64,000 nucleotides of DNA, taken from positions 1 through 64,000 of the forward strand of contig NZ_CANKUD010000008.1 of NCBI RefSeq assembly GCF_947486615.1. Reading direction: 5' to 3'. The DNA comes from an uncultured Modestobacter sp. (GTDB lineage: Bacteria > Actinomycetota > Actinomycetes > Mycobacteriales > Geodermatophilaceae). Numbering within the stretch: position 1 is the first letter of the stretch; each line of letters opens with the position of its first letter. Under the pieces are notes generated by a model. The model was given only the letters and a program-made list of their open reading frames with translations, did not search any database and was not told the origin of the DNA. Positions 36,281 through 47,034 of the stretch are shown piece after piece. A program made the translations under genes and the position numbers.

Positions 36281-36970
36281 GTGCGGCTCCCGGTCCAGTG
36301 GACCCCTCGCAGGGCGGCCCTCGCGGGGGCCGCCCTGCTCGGCGTGGTCGCGCTGCTGTTCGCCCTGGTGCTCAACGGCAGCCGCGACGACCCGGCGGTG
36401 CGCGCCGCCGCGGTGCCGTCCCCGGTGGCCCCGACCGTCGAACCGACCCCGACCCCGGCCCCGGCGCCCGTCGTGACGGAGCCCGCCCCGGTCGAGGTGC
36501 CGGTGGACACGCCGGTGGAGCCGCCGAAGTCCTCGTCGGTGCGGCTGGAGCTGCCGTCCGTGGGCGTCGACGTCGCCGTGCTCCCGCTGACGCCGACGGG
36601 TGGGGTGATCGACCCGCCCACCATGGCCGACAGCTACTGGGTGCGGCCCTATGGCGAACCCGGTGCGCAGCCGGACAACACCGTCTACATCGCCGGGCAC
36701 TCCTGGACCAAGGGCGCGGCGGCGTTCAACCCGCTCATGCCCGGTGACCACGGTGCCGGGGTCTCCACCGGCGACGTGGTGACGGTGGAGACCCCCGACA
36801 GCAGCGTCGACTACACGATCACCCGCACCGAGCGGTACAGCAAGGACGCGCTGCCTGGTGCGACCGACGTCTGGACGGTCATGCCGGGCCGACTCGTGCT
36901 GATCACCTGCTTCGTCGACGACGACGGCCGCACCACCGACGACAACTTCATCGTCTTCGCCGAGTCCTGA
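36281..36970 (+). CDS. sortase (class F-like)
   Basis: This 229-aa transpeptidase is anchored by an N-terminal membrane helix (ALAGAALLGVVALLFALVL), followed by a long Pro/Thr/Val-rich linker (residues 45-83) and the sortase beta-barrel. Catalytic residues are visible: H140 in YIAGHSW, C210 in VLITCFVDD and R217. It would link the preceding surface protein to cell-wall peptidoglycan or another acceptor. The GTG start is 1 nt after the upstream stop without a clear ribosome binding site, which suggests translational coupling. An 11-bp perfect inverted repeat lies within its first codons. Confidence 0.88.
   Translation: MRLPVQWTPRRAALAGAALLGVVALLFALVLNGSRDDPAVRAAAVPSPVAPTVEPTPTPAPAPVVTEPAPVEVPVDTPVEPPKSSSVRLELPSVGVDVAVLPLTPTGGVIDPPTMADSYWVRPYGEPGAQPDNTVYIAGHSWTKGAAAFNPLMPGDHGAGVSTGDVVTVETPDSSVDYTITRTERYSKDALPGATDVWTVMPGRLVLITCFVDDDGRTTDDNFIVFAES
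36309..36338 (+). promoter_or_regulatory. hairpin within the 5' end of the sortase gene
   Basis: GCAGGGCGGCC and GGCCGCCCTGC form a perfect 11-bp stem with an 8-nt loop, 28 nt after the GTG. It falls in the codons of the membrane helix and may hinder translation, or it may be a by-product of alanine-rich coding. Confidence 0.35.
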
Positions 36971-36971
36971 C

Positions 36972-38237
36972 TCAGGTCACCCGGCTGCGCTCGACCGGGT
37001 GGCTCTCGTACGACCGGTCCGACAGCACGGTACGCAGCCGGTCCATGGCGTCCCAGACGTCGACGAACCGGGTGTACAGCGGCGCCGGGCCGAGCCGCAG
37101 CCGGTCGGGCGTGCGGAAGTCCGGGACGACGCCGCGCTCGATCAGCGCCTGGGTCAGCTGCCAGGCGGCGGGGTGCGCCAGGCTCACGTGCGCGCCGCGG
37201 CGGGCGGCGTCCCGCGGGCTGGCGACGGTGACGCCGTGTTCGGCCAGCCAGGCGTCGGCCAGCTCGATCACCAGCCCGGTGAGCGCCTGCGCCTTCGCGG
37301 CGATCCGCTCGATCCGTGCCTCCGCGGTCAGCCGCACGCCCACCTCGACCGCGGCCATCGCGAGCACCGGGGGAGTGCCGACGGCGAACCGGTCCACGCC
37401 CTCGGCCGGCTCGTAGGCCGGGCCCATGGCGAACTGGTCATGCTGGCCGAACCACCCCCAGATCGGCTGGCGCAGCTGCTCCTGCAGCTCCCGGCGCACG
37501 TACAAGAACGCCGGTGCGCCCGGACCGCCGTTGAGGTGCTTGTAGGTGCAGCCGACGGCGAGGTCGGCGCCGGCGGCGGTCAGGTCGGCGGGGACGGCGC
37601 CGGCCCCGTGGCTGAGGTCCCAGACCACCAGCGCGCCCGCCTCGCGGGCCAGCCGGGTGACCTCGGCGACGTCGACCAGGGCGCCGGAGCGGTAGGCCAC
37701 CTGGGACAGCACGACGACCGCGACCCGCTCGTCCAGTGCCCGGGCGAGGACGGCGAGGTCGAGCCCGGTGTCGATGTGCGCCTCGACCTCGCGCACGGTC
37801 AGGCCGCGGGAGTCGGCGACCCCGGCGACGATGTAGCGGTCGGTCGGGAAGTCGTCGGCGCAGCAGATCAGGACGTCGCGGCCGGGCCGGGCGTCGACGG
37901 CGGCGACCAGCAGCTTGTAGAGGTCGACGCTGGTGGTGTCACTGATCAGCACCTCACCCGGCCGGGCACCGAGCACCCCGGCGGCCAGCTCGTCGCCGAT
38001 CCTGCGGGACTGCTCCACCCAGTCCCGCCAGGAGCCGACCAGCCCGGTGCCCCACTCCTGCTCGACGACCCGGGCGACCGCGGCCGGGGTCTCCCGCGGC
38101 AGCCGGCCCAGGGAGTTGCCGTCCAGGTAGAGCAGCCGGTCGGGGCCGTCGTCGTCCGTGCCGGTGAAGCGGGCGCGGAAGCCGGCCAGCGGGTCGGTGA
38201 CGTCGGCGGCCAGGGCGGCGTCGCGGGAGAGGTCCAC
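36972..38237 (-). CDS. kynU: kynureninase
   Basis: This PLP enzyme (421 aa) cleaves kynurenine to anthranilate and alanine in tryptophan breakdown. Recognised features are RLLYLDGNSLGRLP, SDTTSVDLYKLL, WDLSHGAGAVP (PLP-binding Asp region) and CTYKHLNGGPGAPAF with the Schiff-base lysine. The GTG at 38237 has AGAGG about 8 nt upstream. No tryptophan dioxygenase or formamidase is adjacent, so the pathway genes are elsewhere or the amidase divergent from it takes part. It ends 1 nt from the convergent sortase stop. Confidence 0.94.
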   Translation of the reverse strand: MDLSRDAALAADVTDPLAGFRARFTGTDDDGPDRLLYLDGNSLGRLPRETPAAVARVVEQEWGTGLVGSWRDWVEQSRRIGDELAAGVLGARPGEVLISDTTSVDLYKLLVAAVDARPGRDVLICCADDFPTDRYIVAGVADSRGLTVREVEAHIDTGLDLAVLARALDERVAVVVLSQVAYRSGALVDVAEVTRLAREAGALVVWDLSHGAGAVPADLTAAGADLAVGCTYKHLNGGPGAPAFLYVRRELQEQLRQPIWGWFGQHDQFAMGPAYEPAEGVDRFAVGTPPVLAMAAVEVGVRLTAEARIERIAAKAQALTGLVIELADAWLAEHGVTVASPRDAARRGAHVSLAHPAAWQLTQALIERGVVPDFRTPDRLRLGPAPLYTRFVDVWDAMDRLRTVLSDRSYESHPVERSRVT

Positions 38238-38340
38238 GGGCCGATCCTCTCGCGCGTGCGGGCCGACCCCGTGCCCAGCGGGGCCACGACGGGGCGGAGA
38301 CGCCGGTGGACCCGAGCTGATCACCCGCTAGCGTCCGGCC

Positions 38341-39771
38341 GTGACCTCATCGACCGGCACGCAGCTGCACGACCTGACCGCGCTGGAGCAGGCGGCCGCG
38401 GTCCGCGGGAAGGAGGTGAGCGCCACCGAGCTGGTCGAGCACTCCCTCGCCCGGATCGAAGCGCTGGACGCCGCCGTCGGCGCCTTCCTCACCGTGACCC
38501 CCGAGCGGGCCCGGGCGCAGGCCGCGGCCGCCGACCGGGCGGTGCTCGACAACGCCGACCTGCCCCCGCTGCACGGCGTCCCGACCGCGATCAAGGACCT
38601 GGCGAACACCGCCGGGGTGCGCACCACGTTCGGGTCGACCGTGCTGGCCGACTTCGTCCCCGCGGTGGACGACGCCGTGGTCACCGCGCTCGCCGCGGCC
38701 GGCACCATCAGCCTGGGCAAGACCAACACCCCGGAGTTCGGCTTCCCCTGCTACACCGACAACGGCCTGGCCGGCCCGGCCCGTTGCCCCTGGGACACCA
38801 CGCTGCTGGCCGGTGGCTCCAGCGGCGGGGCCGCGGCCGCGGTCGCCGCCGGGATGCTGCCCTTCGCGCACGGCTCGGACGGCGGGGGCTCGATCCGCAT
38901 CCCGGCCGGCATCAACGGGCTGTTCGGGATCAAGCCCAGCCGCGGCCGGGTGAGCAACGCGCCGCTGGGCAGCGAGACCACCGGGCTGGGCGTGCAGGGC
39001 CCGCTGGCCCGGACGGTGCGCGACGCCGCGGCGATGCTGGACGCGATGGCCGGGCCGGTGGTGGGCGACCCGTACTGGGCTCCGCCCCTGCCGGCGGGGG
39101 AGACCTTCCTGGGCCACGCCGACCGCGCGCCGGGCCGGCTGCGGATCGGCCGCTACCTGGACTCCGGCATGCCCGGCGCCGACCTCGACCCGGAGGTGCG
39201 GGCCGCCTTCGAGGACGCCTCCGCCCTGCTGTCCGACCTCGGGCACGACGTCGAGGACCTGCCGGCCTCACCACTGACCCCGGAGGTCTTCGGTGCCTTC
39301 GAGGTGGTCTGGGCGCTCTCGGCGACGACCCTGCCGGTCCCGGCGGCGCAGCTGGGGGAGCTCCGGCCGCTGACCCGGTTCCTCCGCGACCGCGGCCTGG
39401 CTCTCTCGGCCCAGGACGCGATGGAGGCGATGTTCCGGCTGCGGGTCTTCTCCCGACGGTTCGTCCAGGCGACCAGCCACCTCGACGTGCTGCTCGCCCC
39501 GGTCTGCACCATGCCGCCCCGGCCGGTGGGCTGGTTCGGTGACGACGGGGCCGAGGACTTCGAGCGGCAGAAGCGCTACGCCGCCTTCCCGGCCGTCTAC
39601 AACGTCACCGGCCAGCCGGCGGTCAGCGTGCCGCTGTGGTGGACGGCGGGCGGGCTGCCGGTCGGCACGATGCTGGTGGGGCGCCCGGCCGACGAGGCGA
39701 CGCTGATCTCGCTGTCGGCCCAGCTCGAGGAGGCCCGGCCCTGGGCGCACCGACACCCCGCGCTCTGGTGA
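38341..39771 (+). CDS. amidase signature family hydrolase
   Basis: This 476-aa enzyme has the amidase signature: catalytic Lys in GVPTAIKDLA, the Gly/Ser-rich AGGSSGGAAAAVAAGM and the cis-Ser region GSDGGGSIRIPAG. It hydrolyses amide bonds, but the exact substrate is unknown. It is not a GatA, as gatB and gatC are absent. It diverges from kynU with a 103-nt gap. A role on formyl- or kynurenine-type amides is only a suggestion from context. The start is GTG. Confidence 0.9.
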   Translation: MTSSTGTQLHDLTALEQAAAVRGKEVSATELVEHSLARIEALDAAVGAFLTVTPERARAQAAAADRAVLDNADLPPLHGVPTAIKDLANTAGVRTTFGSTVLADFVPAVDDAVVTALAAAGTISLGKTNTPEFGFPCYTDNGLAGPARCPWDTTLLAGGSSGGAAAAVAAGMLPFAHGSDGGGSIRIPAGINGLFGIKPSRGRVSNAPLGSETTGLGVQGPLARTVRDAAAMLDAMAGPVVGDPYWAPPLPAGETFLGHADRAPGRLRIGRYLDSGMPGADLDPEVRAAFEDASALLSDLGHDVEDLPASPLTPEVFGAFEVVWALSATTLPVPAAQLGELRPLTRFLRDRGLALSAQDAMEAMFRLRVFSRRFVQATSHLDVLLAPVCTMPPRPVGWFGDDGAEDFERQKRYAAFPAVYNVTGQPAVSVPLWWTAGGLPVGTMLVGRPADEATLISLSAQLEEARPWAHRHPALW

Positions 39772-39816
39772 CCGTCCTGCCGGGCCGGTGAGCGGGGCTC
39801 CCGGTAGATTGCGGCC

Positions 39817-40155
39817 ATGCCCGTGATCGAGACCGTGCTCATCTACGGCGTCGTCCCGCTGGTGGTGGTGCTGCTGTTCGCGGCGGCGACGCTGATCCCC
39901 GGCCGCGGCAAGGACCGGACGCAGTACCGCCCCGGCCAGCCCTGGCAGCACGAAGCCGTCTGGTACGAGCCGCACCCCGACGTCCCCGGCGTGGTCGGTG
40001 GCCACGACGACGACCACGGGGCCACCGGGCACGCAGCCCCGGGGCCGGGCGCCACCGCCTCGGCGCTGGCCATCGGCCAGCACCCGCACGGCTCCGAGTA
40101 CAGCCATGATGCGACCCGGCGCACCGCCGCCGGTGGCGCCCGCGGGACCTGGTGA
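39817..40155 (+). CDS. small membrane protein, CtaJ-like
   Basis: This 112-aa protein has one N-terminal membrane helix (VLIYGVVPLVVVLLFAAATLI), a conserved cytoplasmic stretch RTQYRPGQPWQHEAVWYEPHP and a His/Gly/Ala-rich disordered tail. The helix plus RPGxPW motif recalls CtaJ, an accessory subunit of the actinobacterial aa3 oxidase supercomplex; from memory, ctaJ also lies near pepN in mycobacteria. The assignment rests on these two resemblances, so I leave the symbol empty. It is followed 7 nt later by the DUF5130 gene. Confidence 0.65.
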   Translation: MPVIETVLIYGVVPLVVVLLFAAATLIPGRGKDRTQYRPGQPWQHEAVWYEPHPDVPGVVGGHDDDHGATGHAAPGPGATASALAIGQHPHGSEYSHDATRRTAAGGARGTW

Positions 40156-40162
40156 ACCGACG

Positions 40163-40711
40163 ATGAGCACCTCCGCCGCCCAGCTCCCGCCATCCTCCGG
40201 AGACACGCCCCCGATGACCCAGCAGCTCAACCGGCAGCCGGCCGCCGACCAGTACGGGCCCAGCGCGACACAGGAGACCGGCAACAGCTCGGTCATGGAG
40301 CCCGGCTCCGGGCCGTTCAGCTACCGGGACCTCGCCCGGCTCGACGAGGCGCTGACCATGTCCTCCCGGGAGACCGGGCTGCGGTTCACCCTCTACGTGG
40401 GCGAACTGGGCACCGACACCCGGGCCACCGCCGAGGACCTGCACAGCAGGTCCGGTGGGGACACCGCCAACAGCGTGCTCGTCGCCCTGTCGCCCGGCCA
40501 GCGGGTGCTGGAGATCGTCACCGGTGCGACCGCCGCACGCCGGCTGCCCGACCGGGCCTGCGCGCTCGCCGTCCTGTCGATGACCAGCCGGCTCGGCTCC
40601 GGTGACCTCGTCGGCGCGATCATCAACGGCCTGCGGCAGATGTCCGACGCGGCCGGCCACCCGGGCCGCCTGGGCGACCACGCGCCGCGGGGCATCGCCA
40701 CCGGCCACTGA
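40163..40711 (+). CDS. DUF5130/TPM-like protein
   Basis: This 182-aa protein has a disordered first 55 residues, then a folded domain beginning PFSYRDLARLDEALTMSSRETGLRFTLYVGEL, which matches the DUF5130 family (a TPM-like fold). VLVALSPGQRVLEIVTGATAARRLPD follows as expected. Function is unknown; the gene commonly lies beside pepN in actinobacteria. The start at ATG 40163 is 8 nt after the CtaJ-like stop, so the two are an operon. A very strong terminator follows. Confidence 0.85.
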   Translation: MSTSAAQLPPSSGDTPPMTQQLNRQPAADQYGPSATQETGNSSVMEPGSGPFSYRDLARLDEALTMSSRETGLRFTLYVGELGTDTRATAEDLHSRSGGDTANSVLVALSPGQRVLEIVTGATAARRLPDRACALAVLSMTSRLGSGDLVGAIINGLRQMSDAAGHPGRLGDHAPRGIATGH

Positions 40712-40750
40712 CGCCCGCCGACCACGGACGACCCGGCCACCGCCGGGACG

Positions 40751-40792
40751 CGACGAGGCCCCGTCCCCCGCTGAGGGGACGGGGCCTCGTCG
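40751..40792. terminator. terminator after the DUF5130 gene
   Basis: A perfect 18-bp stem (40751-40768 with 40775-40792) with a 6-nt loop CGCTGA lies 40 nt after the stop codon. Confidence 0.92.
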
Positions 40793-40847
40793 CTGTCCGG
40801 CCTCCGTCACGAGCCCGCTCCACTGCCGTGCCTGGAGCCAGCCGCAA

Positions 40848-40887
40848 CCGGCCCCACCGCGAGCCGTGGGGATCGCGGTGGGGCCGG
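40848..40887. terminator. terminator of pepN
   Basis: A perfect 15-bp stem (40848-40862 with 40873-40887) with a 10-nt loop lies 11 nt past the end of the minus-strand pepN. Confidence 0.88.
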
Positions 40888-40898
40888 GGGCTCCTCGT

Positions 40899-43448
<2,550 letters not shown>

Positions 43449-43604
43449 GCCCCGGAGCCTCCCATGCGGGGCCGACGGTCTCGTCTGGTGTGGTCGCGAC
43501 GGGGCCTGGGAACACGCCGGGCACGGCCTGCCTTGCAGGCCCCAGACGACCGGTCGCCGCTCGGACGAGCGCCCGGAGCACCGACGACAGACTGAGGAGC
43601 ACCC

Positions 43605-44270
43605 ATGACCGAGGCAGTGCAGAGCGCCCCCGTGACGGCCCGCGTCGACTTCTGGTTCGACCCGCTGTGCCCGTGGGCCTGGCTGACCAGCCGCTGGGTG
43701 CTGGAGGCGGCGAAGGTGCGCGACATCGACCTGCACTGGCACGTGATGTCGCTGTCGGTGCTCAACCGCGGCCGCGACCTGCCCGAGGAGTACCGGGAGA
43801 TGATGGCCAAGGCCATCGGCCCGGTGCGGGTCGCCGTCGCCGCGGCCCAGCAGCACGGTGACGCCGTCCTGGGCGACCTCTACACCGCCATGGGCACCCT
43901 GCGGCACCACGACGGGCTGGAGATCGAGGACGTCATCGCCCCGGCGCTCGAGCGCGCGGGCCTGCCGGCCGAGCTGGCCCGGGCGGCGTCCTCGACGGAG
44001 TACGACGAGGCGCTGGAGAAGAGCCACCACGAGGGCATGGACCCGGTGGGCGACGACGTCGGCACCCCCGTCATGCACATCGACGGCGTGGCCTTCTTCG
44101 GCCCGGTGATCAGCAAGGTGCCCACCGGCGAGGACGCCGGCAAGGCCTTCGACGGCGCCGTCCTGCTGGCCAACCTGCCGGACTTCTGGGAGCTCAAGCG
44201 CACCCGAACCGCCGGCCCGGACATGTCCTCGGTCCCCGCCGACGCCCTGGAGCTCACCGGCACCCGCTGA
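43605..44270 (+). CDS. DsbA-family protein, mycothiol-nitroreductase-like
   Basis: This 221-aa thioredoxin-fold protein closely follows the mycobacterial DsbA-like reductase encoded next to pep[14 protein letters not shown] at the active site, then [22 protein letters not shown] and [29 protein letters not shown]. The usual CPWC is CPWA here (C22, A25), so there is only the nucleophilic cysteine. A monothiol mechanism using mycothiol is likely, by analogy with CPWC-type relatives. It is cytoplasmic. A palindromic element lies directly after the stop. Confidence 0.9.
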   Translation: MTEAVQSAPVTARVDFWFDPLCPWAWLTSRWVLEAAKVRDIDLHWHVMSLSVLNRGRDLPEEYREMMAKAIGPVRVAVAAAQQHGDAVLGDLYTAMGTLRHHDGLEIEDVIAPALERAGLPAELARAASSTEYDEALEKSHHEGMDPVGDDVGTPVMHIDGVAFFGPVISKVPTGEDAGKAFDGAVLLANLPDFWELKRTRTAGPDMSSVPADALELTGTR

Positions 44271-44274
44271 GGAA

Positions 44275-44333
44275 GGACCCCCGTCCTCCTCCACCCTCGC
44301 AGGCTCGGGCCGAGCCTCTGGACGGGGGCCGTG
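44275..44333. repeat. dispersed palindromic element, terminator-like
   Basis: The outer stem CCCCCGTCC (44278-44286) pairs with GGACGGGGG (44320-44328). The inner stem is AGGCTCG-GGC-CGAGCCT (44301-44317). It starts 5 nt after the DsbA-family stop. It closely matches the element at 30071-30131 read in the opposite direction. Confidence 0.85.
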
Positions 44334-44370
44334 CCAGGCCGCGACGGGCGGGGTGCGGCACGATGACCGG

Positions 44371-45138
44371 GTGCCGCACCCCGTCCGTCAGCGGATCTTC
44401 ATCACCGGCGCGAGCGCCGGGCTCGGCCAGGGCATGGCCCGGGAGTTCGCCGCCCGGGGCCGCGACCTGGTGCTGGTGGCCCGCCGGCTGGACCGGCTGG
44501 CCGAGCTCCGCGAGGAGCTGCTGGGCCGGCACCCGGGCATCCGGGTCGTCATCGGCGAGCTGGACGTCGACGACCCTGAGGCGGTCGCGGCGACCGTCCC
44601 CGCGCTCGCCGGAGAACTCGGCGGTGTCGACCGGTTCGTCGCCAACGCCGGGCTGGGCAAGGGCGCGCCCGTCGGCACCGGCGGTGCGAGGCCCAACCGG
44701 CAGGTGCTGGTCACCAACGTGCTGGGCACGCATGCCTGCTGCGAGGCGGCCGTGGCGCTGTTCCGTGCCCAGGGCAGCGGTCACCTGGTGGTGATCTCCT
44801 CGGTCGCCGGGGTGCGGGGGATGGGCGGCACCCGCACGGCGTACGCCACCTCCAAGGCCGCCGACGCCGTGCTGGCCGAGGGGATCCGCGCCGACCTGCT
44901 GGGCGACCGCCGCACCCGCGGGATCCGGGTCAGCACCATCCACCCCGGCTTCATCGAGACCGACATCAACGTCGGCCGCCGCGGGCCGTTCACCGTCGAC
45001 CTGCAGACCGGCGTCACCGCCCTGACCGCGGCGATCGAGCGCGAGCCGGTGCGGGCCTACGTACCGGAGTGGCCCTGGCGGCCGATCGCCGGTCTGCTGC
45101 GCGTGCTGCCCCTGCCGCTGGTCCGCCGGCTGACCTGA
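44371..45138 (+). CDS. short-chain dehydrogenase/reductase
   Basis: This 255-aa NAD(P)-dependent oxidoreductase has a Rossmann glycine motif TGASAGLG (12-19), NAG (92-94), the catalytic serine in VVISSVAG, and Y158-x3-K162 (YATSK). ARR after the second strand suggests NADPH preference. The substrate is unknown. The GTG start gives the natural family N terminus. It ends 8 nt from the convergent PP2C gene. Confidence 0.9.
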   Translation: MPHPVRQRIFITGASAGLGQGMAREFAARGRDLVLVARRLDRLAELREELLGRHPGIRVVIGELDVDDPEAVAATVPALAGELGGVDRFVANAGLGKGAPVGTGGARPNRQVLVTNVLGTHACCEAAVALFRAQGSGHLVVISSVAGVRGMGGTRTAYATSKAADAVLAEGIRADLLGDRRTRGIRVSTIHPGFIETDINVGRRGPFTVDLQTGVTALTAAIEREPVRAYVPEWPWRPIAGLLRVLPLPLVRRLT

Positions 45139-45145
45139 GGGGGCG

Positions 45146-46978
45146 TCAGGACCCTGGCGGTGCGGGGACCGCGTCCGGCACCTGTCCCGGGCCGGCCTCC
45201 GCCGGGCGGGGCCGGTCCTGCCGGTGCAGGCGGACCGCCACGAGCGCGACGTCGTCCTCGGGGCGGCCGTGCACCAGCCGTTCGACGACCGCGTCGCACA
45301 GTGCACCCAGCGGCAGGTGGGCGAACTCGGCCAGCGCCTCGCGCAGCCGGTCGAGTCCGGCGTCCAGGTCGAGGGGGCCCTCGGGGCCGCGCCGCTCGAT
45401 CAGTCCGTCGGTGTAGAGGAACACGGTGCTGTCGCGCTCCAGCTCCACGACGTGCTCGGTGCGCGCGGCGGTCGGGTCGACTCCCAGGAGCAGGTCCGGC
45501 CGGGGGCCGTCGAGGGTGGTGACGCGGCCGTCGACGTCCAGCAGCAGTGGCGGCGGGTGCCCGGCGTTGGACCAGCGCATCCGGGTGACACCGCACGCCC
45601 GTTCGGCGCCGGTCTGCTCGAAGCGGGCGATCGCTGCGGTGGCGATGGTGCCGACGGCCAGCAGGTCCACCGCCCGGTCCAGCCCGGACAGCACCTCGGC
45701 GGGTCCGGCGTCGCTGTAGACGGCGATGCCGCGGAGGAGGCTGCGCAGCTGGCCCATGGCGGCCGCCGCCTCGATGTCGTGCCCGACCACGTCCCCGATC
45801 ACCACCATCGTGGTGCGGCCGGGCTGGATGAACGCGTCGTACCAGTCGCCGCCGACGCGAGCGGCCTGGGCGGCGGGCAGGTACCGGACCACGACCTCGG
45901 AGGAGTCGGGCTCGGGTGGGTCGGTGAGCAGGCTGCGCTGCAGGCCCTCGGCGACCTGGCGCTGCTGGGTGAACAGGCGCGCGTTGTCCAGCGCCGTGCC
46001 GGCCCGGGAGGCGACGTCGGTGGCGGCGCGCAGCTCCCGGGCGGTCCACGGGGCGGAGCCGACGTCCCGGAAGAGGCTGAGCAGGCCCACCGTGCGGCCA
46101 CCGGCCAGCAGCGGGACGGCGGCGACGCTGCCCGGCCGCAGGCCGGCCAGCAGCTGCCGGGCCCGCGGGGTGACCACGAGCTCGGCGACGAACGAGTCGA
46201 CCTGGTCGGCCCGGCCGTTCCCGAGGACCACCGGCCGCCCGCTGCGGATCGCCCGGCGGGCCGGGGAGTCCGCGGCGAGGGCGCCTGCGCGGGACTCGGC
46301 GTACACGTCGGCGGCGTGCTGCAGCTCCGGGCTCCGGTGCACCACGGCGACGTCGGCCAGGGCGCCGCCGGCGGCGTCGTAGGTGCTGACGATGACCCAG
46401 TCGGCGAGCCGGGGGACCACCAGCCGGGCCAGCCGGCGGACCCCCTCGTCGACCTCGAGGGTGGTGGTCAGTGCCGCCGAGGTCTCGGTGAGCAGGTCCA
46501 GCAGGTCCACCGCCGCGGGGTCCTCGACCGTCGCCGCGGGTGCCCCGGTGCGGCGACGTTCGGCGGTGATGTCGTGGAACTCGACGTCCATGCCGCCGTC
46601 GGCCGGGCGCACCGACATCCGGTACCAGCGGTCGTGCGGCGGGTAGAACTGCTCGAAGTCGACCGGCTCCCGGGTGCTCATCGTGTGCCGGTAGGCGCGC
46701 TCGACGTCGGTGCCCAGGGTCAGCGGGTGGATCTCCCACTGGGTGCGGCCGATCAGGTCCTCCCGCCGTTCCCCCAGCAGCTCCTCGGCGGCCGCGTTGA
46801 CGTACACCCAGCGGAAGCCGTGGTCCATGCAGACCAGCGGGATGGCGACGGACTCCGCCCAGGCGCCGGCCCGGCCGGGCTCGGTGAGCGGGTGGGCGAT
46901 GGCCCGGTGGGGCACGGGCATCCTCCGGATCGGCGGGGCGCGCCCCGCCGCTGCTCGGACCAGGCCCGGAGATCTCAT
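45146..46978 (-). CDS. PAS-GAF-PP2C (SpoIIE-type) phosphatase
   Basis: This 610-aa soluble regulator has a PAS domain (about 45-155), a GAF domain (about 175-345) and a C-terminal SpoIIE/PP2C phosphatase with VGGDWYDAF, VIGDVVGHDIEAAAAMGQLR, WSNAGHPPPLLL and LYTDGLIERR, which hold the metal-binding aspartates. Such proteins dephosphorylate STAS-type antagonists to release sigma factors; the STAS gene at 14.6 kb is a possible but unproven partner. The start could be ATG 46978 (GGGGG upstream) or ATG 46921. Confidence 0.9.
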   Translation of the reverse strand: MRSPGLVRAAAGRAPPIRRMPVPHRAIAHPLTEPGRAGAWAESVAIPLVCMDHGFRWVYVNAAAEELLGERREDLIGRTQWEIHPLTLGTDVERAYRHTMSTREPVDFEQFYPPHDRWYRMSVRPADGGMDVEFHDITAERRRTGAPAATVEDPAAVDLLDLLTETSAALTTTLEVDEGVRRLARLVVPRLADWVIVSTYDAAGGALADVAVVHRSPELQHAADVYAESRAGALAADSPARRAIRSGRPVVLGNGRADQVDSFVAELVVTPRARQLLAGLRPGSVAAVPLLAGGRTVGLLSLFRDVGSAPWTARELRAATDVASRAGTALDNARLFTQQRQVAEGLQRSLLTDPPEPDSSEVVVRYLPAAQAARVGGDWYDAFIQPGRTTMVVIGDVVGHDIEAAAAMGQLRSLLRGIAVYSDAGPAEVLSGLDRAVDLLAVGTIATAAIARFEQTGAERACGVTRMRWSNAGHPPPLLLDVDGRVTTLDGPRPDLLLGVDPTAARTEHVVELERDSTVFLYTDGLIERRGPEGPLDLDAGLDRLREALAEFAHLPLGALCDAVVERLVHGRPEDDVALVAVRLHRQDRPRPAEAGPGQVPDAVPAPPGS

Positions 46979-47034
46979 CACGACACCCCCGTGCCGGAGA
47001 AGGACCCAGGGTGCTGGTCCTCGCCGGGCTCGCG

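Noticed and set aside
38341-39771. GatA subunit of the tRNA amidotransferase
   Set aside because: The amidase signature is shared, but gatB/gatC are absent and the context is a divergent kynureninase gene.
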